Positions 1-6,641 of a DNA stretch of 34,848 nucleotides are shown here, piece by piece (position 1 is the stretch's first letter; every line of letters starts with the position of its first letter). The notes beneath the pieces were generated by a model. It did no database searches and was not told where the DNA came from. It was given only the letters and a program-made list of their open reading frames with translations. Source of the stretch: Neorhizobium sp. SHOUNA12A (lineage in GTDB: Bacteria; Pseudomonadota; Alphaproteobacteria; Rhizobiales; Rhizobiaceae); contig NZ_JALBGV010000064.1 in the NCBI RefSeq assembly GCF_023006505.1, forward strand, positions 1 to 34,848, given 5' to 3'. Position numbers and translations under genes: made by a program.

Positions 1-218
1 GGCGCTGGGTGGTCGCCTATGCGCCGCAGCGCGAGGCCGGCCTGCCGGATGACCTGGTGGCGGCGCTCGCTGAAAATGCCGCCGCTAGCGCTGCCTTCGA
101 AAAGCTCGACAAGACCGGCCAGTATGCGGTCGTACTGCCGCTCCTCAAAGCTACGACCCCAAAAATCCGCGCCGCGCGGCTCGAAAAGGCGGTCGCGAAG
201 CTGGAAAAACTTGAATAG
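1..218 (+). CDS. YdeI/OmpD-associated family protein, C-terminal part
   Basis: The reading frame is open from the left edge of the window, so the N-terminus lies outside it. About 72 residues are visible, starting R-W-V-V-A-Y-A-P. The pattern of a D-D-L helix, then a short A-F-x-x-L-D-K-T-G-x-Y segment and a final basic K-I-R-A-A-R-L-E-K-A helix matches the C-terminal helical tail of the YdeI/OmpD-associated family, also called bacteriocin-protection proteins. The biochemical role of that family is poorly defined. The gene ends 305 bases before the next one, so no operon partner is visible. The call rests on the tail alone. Confidence 0.7.
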   Translation, partial: RWVVAYAPQREAGLPDDLVAALAENAAASAAFEKLDKTGQYAVVLPLLKATTPKIRAARLEKAVAKLEKLE

Positions 219-523
219 GCGGCACAGCGGCGATTCAAAAAAGAACCTATCACCTTGTCTAGGAAATGAGGCCTCTTGGTCCACTTTGGGGTCGGAAAGT
301 CCGCTACTAGCATACGCGGCGTTCATCCAATGCCTCAAAAGGCTTGGCCACATACAGAAGATCACAGCGGCTCGGCGAAAAGCGTGGAAGTCCATCAGAA
401 CCTACCGTTCGCATCAGAATTTATCATCGCTGTATATTTTAGGGGTATCGCTGGCGATAGATCTAAGGTGACACTGCGACGCCATAGATTGATAAACAGT
501 GCAATTTATGCCAGTAATACATT
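219..523. other. Intergenic region upstream of the abiE pair
   Basis: No convincing gene is present here; short open frames have unlike codon use and no ribosome binding site. The right half is AT-richer than its surroundings and contains a TATATT-like stretch near 433-438 and a perfect palindrome at 446-459. It therefore probably carries the promoter of the toxin-antitoxin operon. The left half holds nothing I recognise. Confidence 0.5.
446..459. promoter_or_regulatory. Palindrome, candidate AbiEi operator
   Basis: TATCGC-TG-GCGATA is a perfect 6+6 inverted repeat with a 2-base centre. It lies 64 bases before the abiEi start and just downstream of an AT-rich TATATT-like stretch. AbiEi antitoxins are known to bind inverted repeats upstream of their own operon and repress it. 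Assigning this palindrome that role is inference. Confidence 0.35.
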
Positions 524-1294
524 ATGGCTATATCACGAGGTGAAAAACTAAGGGCGCTTTTGGATGCGTGGGTCCCCGGAATGGTGGCGACCAGCGCCTG
601 GCTCAAAGGCATGGGCGTATCGCCTCAACACGCCCAACAGTACGTCTCCAGCCATTGGCTCGAACCGGTGGCAATGGGCGTGTTCCGGCGGCCCAGCGAG
701 ACCCCGACCTGGGAAGGTGCCCTCTACAGTCTGCAAACCCAGCTCGATCTGCAGGTCCATGTCGGCGCCCTGAGCGCACTCGCATCGGAGGGGGCGGCCC
801 ATTACATGCGGCTGGGTCGCGAAACCGTCTTCCTTTTTTCCAAGACGGGGGGCGTTCTGCCCGGCTGGTTCAAGACCCATGATTGGGGTGTCGATCTTCG
901 GCATACACAAACACAATTCCTGCCCGCCCATCTCGGCGTCCGGGACACCGAGATGGGCGGGTTCAGGCTGAAAGCCTCGACAGCCGAGCGCGCCATTCTC
1001 GAATGTCTGCACCTGGCACCGAAGACGGTCGATCTGATGGAGACCTTTGAGGTGCTGGAGGGCCTTCGAACGTTGCGCCCCGCTCTGATGCAGTTGCTGC
1101 TGGAAGCCTGCGCCTCCATCAAGGTCAAACGTCTTTTCCTCTTCATGGCGGACAAGGCTTCCCTGCCGGTTCTCTCTCATCTGCACACCAACGCGCTTGA
1201 CTTGGGGACCGGAGACCGAGCGATGGTGAAGGGCGGCGTCTATATCGCCAAACATCGCCTGATCGTGCCCAAGGAACTGGCCGTCCATGAATGA
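524..1294 (+). CDS. abiEi: Type IV antitoxin, AbiEi family
   Basis: This 256-residue protein has the AbiEi layout. An N-terminal winged-helix region (about residues 1-90, with V-A-T-S-A-W-L-K-G-M-G and later G-V-F-R-R-P) is followed by an alpha/beta domain containing A-L-S-A-L and T-A-E-R-A-I-L-E-C-L. AbiEi proteins repress their own operon and counteract the AbiEii nucleotidyltransferase without stably binding it, which defines a type IV system. Its last codons overlap the start of the toxin gene by 8 bases, so translation is probably coupled. No strong Shine-Dalgarno precedes the ATG. I kept this start because the N-terminus aligns with the usual family start shortly before the winged helix. 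Confidence 0.85.
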   Translation: MAISRGEKLRALLDAWVPGMVATSAWLKGMGVSPQHAQQYVSSHWLEPVAMGVFRRPSETPTWEGALYSLQTQLDLQVHVGALSALASEGAAHYMRLGRETVFLFSKTGGVLPGWFKTHDWGVDLRHTQTQFLPAHLGVRDTEMGGFRLKASTAERAILECLHLAPKTVDLMETFEVLEGLRTLRPALMQLLLEACASIKVKRLFLFMADKASLPVLSHLHTNALDLGTGDRAMVKGGVYIAKHRLIVPKELAVHE

Positions 1295-2204
1295 GGCATA
1301 CAGACACCAAGTGCGGTTGCTGCTGGATGTCCTTCCCCTCGTTGCCGAGGAGAAGGTGTTCGCTCTCAAAGGCGGAACGGCGATCAATCTCTTCGAGCGT
1401 GATCTTCCCAGGCTCTCCGTCGACATTGACCTCACCTATTTGCCATTCGACGCACGAGATGCCGCCTTGGCCGCGATCTCCGAAGCGCTGCAGCGGATCA
1501 GGGCCCGCATCGAGAAGACCGTCGCCAAGACCCGGGTCACGCTCGTCGTCCAGCCAGGCGGCCTCGAAGCCAAGCTGCACTGCCAGCGTGGCCGCGTTCA
1601 GATCAAGATCGAAGTCAATCCAACGCTTCGCGGTCATCTCATGCCGACGCGGCTCATGTCCTGTACGGCCCGCGTGCAGGACGAGTTTGAAATGTTCGTG
1701 GAGGCCCCCGTCGTTTCCCACGGCGAACTGTTCGGCGGGAAGATCTGCGCCGCGCTCGACCGCCAGCATCCTCGCGACCTGTTCGATGTGTACCTGCTTC
1801 TCGACGCCGAAGGTATCACCGACGAGGTCAGGTTCGGCTTTCTCGCCGCCCTGATCGGCCATGGGCGTCCGATCAACGAACTGCTCAAACCCAGACCCAA
1901 GGATCGTCGGGAGGCCTTCACGGGCCAGTTCGCCGGCATGGCCTTCACCGATTTTAGCTACGACGATCATGAGGCGACGCTCGCGCGCCTCACGGACGCG
2001 ATCGCTGCGGCGCTGACTCCCGACGACAAGGCTTTCCTTCTCGGCTTCAAGGACGCCGAGCCGGACTGGTCGCTATTCCCCCTCGCCGAGGCCGTCGATC
2101 TCCCTGCGGTCCAATGGAAGCTGGACAATCTGGCGACACTGAAATCCGACAATCCCGCCAAACACATGCAAAGCCTCCAAGCGCTCAAGGCCAAACTTGA
2201 TTAG
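1287..2204 (+). CDS. abiEii: Type IV toxin, AbiEii/AbiGii nucleotidyltransferase
   Basis: This 305-residue protein belongs to the nucleotidyltransferase-fold AbiEii/AbiGii family. Visible motifs are G29-G30-T-A-I-N-L-F, the metal-binding D46-x-D48 in S-V-D-I-D-L, and the family block K152...R159...R163-D164-L-F-D167. All the usual catalytic positions are present, so the toxin appears intact. Known relatives transfer nucleotides to targets such as tRNA acceptor ends and arrest growth, and in lactococci they give phage abortive infection. The ATG lies inside the end of abiEi (ATGAATGA, 8-base overlap), the classic arrangement for coupled antitoxin-toxin synthesis. The actual nucleotide and target cannot be read from the sequence. 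Confidence 0.88.
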   Translation: MNEAYRHQVRLLLDVLPLVAEEKVFALKGGTAINLFERDLPRLSVDIDLTYLPFDARDAALAAISEALQRIRARIEKTVAKTRVTLVVQPGGLEAKLHCQRGRVQIKIEVNPTLRGHLMPTRLMSCTARVQDEFEMFVEAPVVSHGELFGGKICAALDRQHPRDLFDVYLLLDAEGITDEVRFGFLAALIGHGRPINELLKPRPKDRREAFTGQFAGMAFTDFSYDDHEATLARLTDAIAAALTPDDKAFLLGFKDAEPDWSLFPLAEAVDLPAVQWKLDNLATLKSDNPAKHMQSLQALKAKLD

Positions 2205-2667
2205 CCTGACGCATCGATCGCTGCGCAGCTATCGGACCCCATCACTCCCTCGCGAGAGCAAGACGCACACCAATGCGAGCGCCGAGCTGCCCACCCGTCA
2301 TCCCAAGAGCGTTGCGTATCGCTCGCACCCATCCTTTCGGTGGTGCCTTGAATCGGTCAATCGGTTGGAGCGCCCGAAGCCTTTCATGAAGCGCAGACGC
2401 CCTCTTTTTCGACCATCGTTTTTCATCCCTGTCTCTCAGACCATAGGCTGATCTCAGTGAGACAATTATCAGGATACAGGCTGATTCTCCAACTCACTAA
2501 TCAACCTGTAGGCACTGACTCAGCAACGCAAACTCAACTTATAGCGAAGACCAGAAAAGTACCTTCGCCCGTTTCAGCAGAAGCCGTTGAGCTTGAGGAT
2601 CTTGTGAGCTTTTTGGCCGCCCCGAGCGTGTCTAAATTTAGGCCCAAGAGCGTCTAGAACAGTGGCG
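2205..2667. other. Gene-poor stretch after abiEii
   Basis: Open frames of 84 and 66 codons exist on the plus strand, but they lack ribosome binding sites and their translations are low-complexity in R, P and S with no recognisable domain. The region between about 2450 and 2650 is AT-richer than its surroundings. I see no RNA gene, terminator hairpin or IS end. It is probably decayed accessory DNA between the toxin-antitoxin locus and the XRE gene. Confidence 0.4.
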
Positions 2668-2907
2668 CTACTTCTCGTACCCGGTCGCCCGTGCGAAACG
2701 CACACCTACGCCGCCCCCATTCTCCGGAATGAATTCAATTCCAGCGCCTTCCAGAACGCTTTTGATTTTATGAAGTGTGGCGGCGCGTAACTCTTCGCCC
2801 CTTTCGAGACGAGTGATGGTCTGCGTTGAAACTTTCGCTGCGTTCGCCAAATCCAGCACTCCCCAATCAAGTGCGACGCGGGCCAACTTGCACTGGATTC
2901 CCCTCAT
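2668..2907 (-). CDS. Short XRE-family helix-turn-helix regulator
   Basis: This 79-residue protein is almost entirely one HTH_3 (Cro/C1) domain. A-R-V-A-L-D-W and L-A-N-A-A-K-V-S-T-Q-T-I-T-R-L-E-R-G-E (about residues 8-38) form the helix-turn-helix, followed by I-K-S-V-L-E-G-A-G-I-E-F-I-P-E-N-G-G-G-V-G-V-R. The ending I-E-F-I-P-E-N-G is very common in short rhizobial XRE proteins of mobile and accessory DNA. The start codon has no upstream Shine-Dalgarno. Instead a 19-base palindrome ends at the base next to the ATG, suggesting autorepression and perhaps a leaderless transcript. No partner gene adjoins it, so its targets are unknown. Confidence 0.8.
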   Translation of the reverse strand: MRGIQCKLARVALDWGVLDLANAAKVSTQTITRLERGEELRAATLHKIKSVLEGAGIEFIPENGGGVGVRFARATGYEK

Positions 2908-2926
2908 ATCACCATGCCATAGTGAT
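2908..2926. promoter_or_regulatory. 19-bp near-perfect palindrome at the XRE start codon
   Basis: ATCACCATG-C-CATAGTGAT has 9-base arms with one mismatch and sits directly before the ATG of the XRE gene. Its size and symmetry fit a dimeric Cro/C1-type regulator. Because it occupies the place where a ribosome binding site would be, bound protein would block transcription or initiation of its own gene. The assignment as an operator is inference. Confidence 0.45.
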
Positions 2927-3361
2927 TTTGATTGCGCATAGTCGTTCGAGCCTGTATCTTGTTTCGCAGTAGCGGCTGCATGGATGTTGGTACCACCCCT
3001 GCAGCCTAACCAAATCTAGCTGTATGGAGCTTGGATCATGGCTGATTCTGAGAATAGCAGAACTTTGCCTGCAATCACCCGCCGAAAACTATTGTTTGCC
3101 GGATGGCTCTCCCCTGTGACCTGCCGGCCGGCGGCCAGGCGTCTGCGTCGCTGTAACAGCCGCGGGTTCGGGGGAGGGAGCCAAGCGGCAGGGCGTGTGG
3201 TCGCTCGCACGATTCACCTATCGTTACACACACGCGCTCTGTCGCAGGTGCCGCCATAGAACGGCTCTCCCCTGCTGCCCACGAAGGCAACTGCGTTCGG
3301 AACTGCGGCGCCTCAGCGAACCGAGCTTTCCGGACCGCGGGCGATCCTGACGGATCTTGTT
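2927..3361. other. Gene-poor stretch with one probable gene relic
   Basis: Apart from the leader-peptide relic at 3038-3259 described separately, no gene is supported here. The left third probably contains the XRE promoter, reading leftward. No tRNA, terminator or repeat stands out. Confidence 0.35.
3038..3259 (+). pseudogene. Probable relic: Tat-type leader of a hypothetical protein
   Basis: An ATG with an upstream GGAG at suitable distance begins a peptide whose first 25 residues, S-R-T-L-P-A-I-T-R-R-K-L-L-F-A-G-W, look like a twin-arginine signal (R-R-K-L-L). After that the frame turns into R/G/S-rich sequence with no domain and stops at residue 73. The next gene (from 3380) also begins with a Tat-like hydrophobic leader. 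My reading is that this is the surviving N-terminus of a similar exported protein that lost its body by deletion or frameshift. A genuine short protein cannot be excluded. Confidence 0.4.
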
Positions 3362-3379
3362 ATGACCGGAGGTATTTCC

Positions 3380-4027
3380 ATGGCTTGTTTCGGCGATAGG
3401 AGCGCCACCCTCGATACAACATGCCGAACGTTCCTGGCCGCGGCTGCTGCGTCGATAGCGGCGACGCCAGCGGTTGGCAAGTCTGCGAGGGGAGGGGATG
3501 GGACCGATCACGTCGATCCGGTGGTCTCGCTGTGGAGAGACTGGCTGGCAGCCCACAGATTGTGCAGTGAGGCTTGCCGTCGTCAGCAGAAGCTCGAAAC
3601 CGAGATGCTTCGTCAGCTTGGCAGCTTCCCACGTGTGAAAATCGGCTTGTCCGAGGGCGACGGTTTCATGTGGGCCTACACCACGGAAGAGATCGATCGC
3701 CTTCTCCCGAACCCCGATCAGGCGGAGACACGACGAGCGGCCCGAGCGGAGCTTGCGGCACGCCGTGCCGACTGGAATACGGTTGACGCTTGGATCGGTT
3801 ACTCCAGCGCCAAGAAGGCGGAGGCGGAAATTGCAGAGGTCGAGGACGCCTTGGCAAAGGAGCTTTGGAACACCTCATCTCGATCCGTCGCCGGCATCGC
3901 TGCAAAGCTGCACTGTGTGCTGGAGACAGAGGACCCCGGCTCGGGCCTGGAGGAAGCGCCGTGGCCGGAGCTCAGAACCATTCTTTCTGATCTGATGCAG
4001 ATTTGCGGGAGCCTGCATCCGGGGTGA
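3380..4027 (+). CDS. Hypothetical protein with degenerate Tat-like leader
   Basis: This 215-residue protein is of unknown function. An in-frame ATG exists at 3362, but the ATG at 3380 has GGAGG 7 bases upstream and is preferred. The N-terminus T-T-C-R-T-F-L-A-A-A-A-A-S-I-A-A resembles a twin-arginine signal in which the first arginine is cysteine, so Tat export may be lost or changed. The body is mainly helical and charged: D-P-V-V-S-L-W-R-D-W, then R-R-Q-Q-K-L-E-T-E, an alanine/arginine-rich stretch and S-A-K-K-A-E-A-E-I-A-E. Proteins of this outline (leader, then D-P-x-x-x-L-W-x-x-W) are frequent in accessory DNA of rhizobia. The real-gene call rests on codon use, ribosome binding site and length. 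Confidence 0.65.
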   Translation: MACFGDRSATLDTTCRTFLAAAAASIAATPAVGKSARGGDGTDHVDPVVSLWRDWLAAHRLCSEACRRQQKLETEMLRQLGSFPRVKIGLSEGDGFMWAYTTEEIDRLLPNPDQAETRRAARAELAARRADWNTVDAWIGYSSAKKAEAEIAEVEDALAKELWNTSSRSVAGIAAKLHCVLETEDPGSGLEEAPWPELRTILSDLMQICGSLHPG

Positions 4028-4439
4028 GCTGCTGACAAAGGGCGTGAATATTCGTGTCGGGCGAAATGAGAAATTGACCCCCTGGAGGTGCGGACGTCTC
4101 TTCGAGGAAGAGGATAAAGAACCCTACCTGCCCGGGTTGACCTGAAACAAGTCAACGGGTTGCCGAAACGCCGGAAATCCCGCGAGTTCATCCAGCATTT
4201 CACGACCTATCTAGGCTTCTGAAAGCCTGCGACCTTTCTTCCTGCCGCCGGGCCAGGCCTGCAGAGGTTTCCTTGCGGAAGCGCATCGCGCAAAGCCAGG
4301 TTGCCACGGCGCTTTTCCGCCCTGTATCAGCCTTGGCGGTGCGCGTCAGCGGGAGGTGCTGTCGGGCATGAAGCGGCTCGGCGGCGCAGACGAATGATCG
4401 CCCCGATGCCGGCCGGTTCCAGGCGCGACCGTCCGCCGG
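4028..4439. other. Gene-poor stretch, possibly with a mobile-element remnant
   Basis: No intact gene lies between the hypothetical gene and the PLP enzyme. Around 4060-4085 the text GAAATGAGAAATTGACCCCC recalls the ends of IS21-type elements. A short open frame at about 4118-4204 encodes a basic fragment with V-N-G-L-P-K-R-R-K-S-R-E-F-I-Q-H-F that ends at a stop. Neither is enough to name an element. The rest holds nothing recognisable. Confidence 0.3.
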
Positions 4440-5723
4440 TCACGCCTTGTCGAGCGCGATCGTCAGGTCGGCGATCAGGTCGTCGGGGTGCTCGATGCCG
4501 ATCGACAGGCGGATGGTCGAATCGAGCACGCCGATCCTCTGGCGCACCTCGGCGGGCACGCCGGAATGGGTCATGGTCGCCGGGTGGCTGGCAAGCGATT
4601 CCGTGCCCCCGAGGCTCACCGCCAGCTTGAAGATCTGCAGCGCGTTCAAAAACCGGAACGAGGCCGGCTGGCCGCCCCTGATGTCGAAGGAGAAGGTCGA
4701 GCCGCCGCCTGTGCACTGCGCCGCAAACACTTGTCCGACCGGCGATGCCGGGTCGTGATAAGGCAGATAGTGGATGTTCTCGACATTCGGGTGCCCGCGC
4801 AGAAAGTCGGCGACCGCCAGCGCGTTGGTATTGGCCTTTTCCATGCGGATCGACAGCGTTTCCAGGCTGCGGCCGAGCATCCAGCAGGAATGCGGATCGA
4901 GCTGCGTGCCGATCGCCCCGCGCAGCGCCTTGACCTGCTTCATCACCGCCTTGGAGCCGAGAGCGGCGCCGGCGATCAGGTCCGAATGGCCGCCGACATA
5001 TTTGGTCAGCGAATAGAGCGAGATATCCGCCCCATGCTCGATCGGCCGCTGGAAGACCGGGCCGAGCAGCGTGTTGTCGCAGGCGATCACCGGGCGGTGC
5101 CCCTGTTTTTTGCCGATCGCCTCGGCCACCCGGCGGATCATCGCCACGTCCACCAGGCTGTTGGTCGGGTTCGCCGGCGTCTCGATCAGGATCACCGAAA
5201 CGCGGCCCTTGCCCATCGCCTCCTCGGCCGCCGCCGTCACCGACTGCTCGTTGACCCCGTCCGCGAACCCGACCGCCGCGACGCCCATGTTGAGGAAGGT
5301 TTTCGAAAGCAGGGTTTCGGTGCCGCCATAAAGCGGTTGCGAATGCAGCACGCTGTCGCCCGGCCTGACGAACGCCATCAGCGTCGTGGCGATCGCCGAC
5401 ATGCCGGAGGAAAACAGGACGCAGCTCTCCGCCTGCTCATAGACCGCCAGCCGGTCCTCGACGATCTCGCTGTTGGGATGGTTGAAGCGCGAATAGACCA
5501 GCCCCGCCCCGGTGCCCGCCGGCGGCTCGCGGCGGCCGGAGACGAAGTCGAAGAAGTCGCGGCCCTCTTCGGCGGACTTGAACACGAAGGTGGAGGTGAG
5601 GAAGACCGGCGGCTTTACCGCACCTTCGGAAAGCTCCGGGTCGTAGCCGTAGTTCAGCATCTGCGTTTCGGGATGGAGCTTATGATTGCCGATATGCGTC
5701 TTCGAAGGATGCGGGGCGGGCAT
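4440..5723 (-). CDS. Cystathionine gamma-synthase family PLP enzyme
   Basis: This 427-residue fold-type I PLP enzyme belongs to the Cys/Met metabolism family. Y78-S-R-F-N-H-P-N contributes to cofactor and substrate binding, and S-S-G-M-S-A is the phosphate loop. D216 in A-C-D-N-T pairs with the pyridine nitrogen, and K241 in S-L-Y-S-L-T-K-Y-V-G-G-H is the Schiff-base lysine. Members act as cystathionine synthases or lyases, O-acylhomoserine sulfhydrylases or methionine gamma-lyases in the cytoplasm, and the sequence does not settle which. The frame is open to 5792, but the ATG at 5723 has a well-placed AGGAG and starts where the family normally starts. It stands alone, with a lipoprotein gene upstream on the same strand 97 bases away. 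Confidence 0.88.
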   Translation of the reverse strand: MPAPHPSKTHIGNHKLHPETQMLNYGYDPELSEGAVKPPVFLTSTFVFKSAEEGRDFFDFVSGRREPPAGTGAGLVYSRFNHPNSEIVEDRLAVYEQAESCVLFSSGMSAIATTLMAFVRPGDSVLHSQPLYGGTETLLSKTFLNMGVAAVGFADGVNEQSVTAAAEEAMGKGRVSVILIETPANPTNSLVDVAMIRRVAEAIGKKQGHRPVIACDNTLLGPVFQRPIEHGADISLYSLTKYVGGHSDLIAGAALGSKAVMKQVKALRGAIGTQLDPHSCWMLGRSLETLSIRMEKANTNALAVADFLRGHPNVENIHYLPYHDPASPVGQVFAAQCTGGGSTFSFDIRGGQPASFRFLNALQIFKLAVSLGGTESLASHPATMTHSGVPAEVRQRIGVLDSTIRLSIGIEHPDDLIADLTIALDKA

Positions 5724-5820
5724 GGTCGGTCTCCTGGCGTGAAAAAAAGCGGATGCCATGACCGGAGATAATATCGGAAAAACCGCCGCCAAGGGGCGTT
5801 ATCTGCGAAAGCCGGATTGC

Positions 5821-6390
5821 TCAGCGCGCTGCGGGCACAGCCGGAGGCGCGGCGGCTGCCGGCTCTCCCCAGGCCGAGATCGGCTGTCCGCCCCTGGTCG
5901 TCACGCGCATGTCGTAGAGCGCAAGCGAGGCCTCAACCTGGCGCATGTCGGAGCAGCGGTTGATGATGCCGCCGATATATTGCACGCAGTCGCTGACATT
6001 GCCCTGTACCGAGCCGGTCGCCCAGTCCTTGACGATGCCGTCGGCGCCGACCAGGAAATAGGAAAGCCGGTTGTTCTGCGACACGGTCGAGCGGCCGACC
6101 AGCCCACCGAAGCTCGAACCGGACTCGGTGCGCGCGGCAGGCGCGATATGCCGGTAGACCGTCATCCCGTTCTTCAGCGGCGTCGCGCCGATCATCGGCC
6201 CGAACGTCGCGTCGGAGCCGGAAAGCCGGGCCAGGGTCGACTGGTTGACATTCGCCACTTCCGCATAGGGACGGCCCATCGCATAGCTCGTGAAGGAGCG
6301 GTTGGCGGCATTTTCCGCTTTTTCCGCTACCTGCGAGCACCCCGCCAGAGCCAAGCCGAACGCCATCGAAAGAACTGCCAGCAGACGCAT
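5821..6390 (-). CDS. Small hypothetical lipoprotein
   Basis: This 189-residue protein starts with a lipoprotein signal, M-R-L-L-A-V-L-S-M-A-F-G-L-A-L-A-G-C18, so it should be cleaved before C18, acylated and anchored in the envelope. The mature part has a conserved-looking block Y-A-M-G-R-P-Y-A-E-V, a central beta-rich segment N-R-L-S-Y-F-L-V-G-A-D-G-I-V-K-D-W-A-T-G, two cysteines in V-S-D-C-V and N-R-C-S-D, and an alanine/proline-rich tail. I know no function for it. The frame continues to 6540, but the ATG at 6390 is preceded by GGGGGA and begins the signal peptide, so it is the likely start. Confidence 0.8.
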   Translation of the reverse strand: MRLLAVLSMAFGLALAGCSQVAEKAENAANRSFTSYAMGRPYAEVANVNQSTLARLSGSDATFGPMIGATPLKNGMTVYRHIAPAARTESGSSFGGLVGRSTVSQNNRLSYFLVGADGIVKDWATGSVQGNVSDCVQYIGGIINRCSDMRQVEASLALYDMRVTTRGGQPISAWGEPAAAAPPAVPAAR

Positions 6391-6545
6391 AGATGTCCCC
6401 CTGTCACATGTCCCGGGCCCAAGATACGACCGGTTCCCGGTCAATGTGCGAATATGCCGGCGCCCCCGCGACCGGTCGTTAGTCATTATCAGATTTTGCA
6501 TGTTTTGAAAGCGCCGCGGGCGCGGGCGGCGGACCTGCATTCAGC

Positions 6546-6568
6546 GCCGGAAACCTCTGGTTTCCGGC
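6546..6568. repeat. 10-bp perfect inverted repeat with 3-base loop
   Basis: GCCGGAAACC-TCT-GGTTTCCGGC lies between the divergent lipoprotein gene and the reductase gene. It is not followed by a T-run on either strand, so a simple terminator is unlikely. A regulator site or an RNA hairpin in the leader of the reductase transcript are the alternatives. Confidence 0.5.
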
Positions 6569-6641
6569 CGGCAAAGTCCGGATCTGCCGTTGACCCGCGC
6601 GCCTGGAGGAGGCTATCACTGCTCGCGTCAATAAAGGGAGG

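Noticed and set aside
2197..2657. Two short plus-strand frames after abiEii
   Set aside because: They lack ribosome binding sites, are low-complexity and have no recognisable domain.
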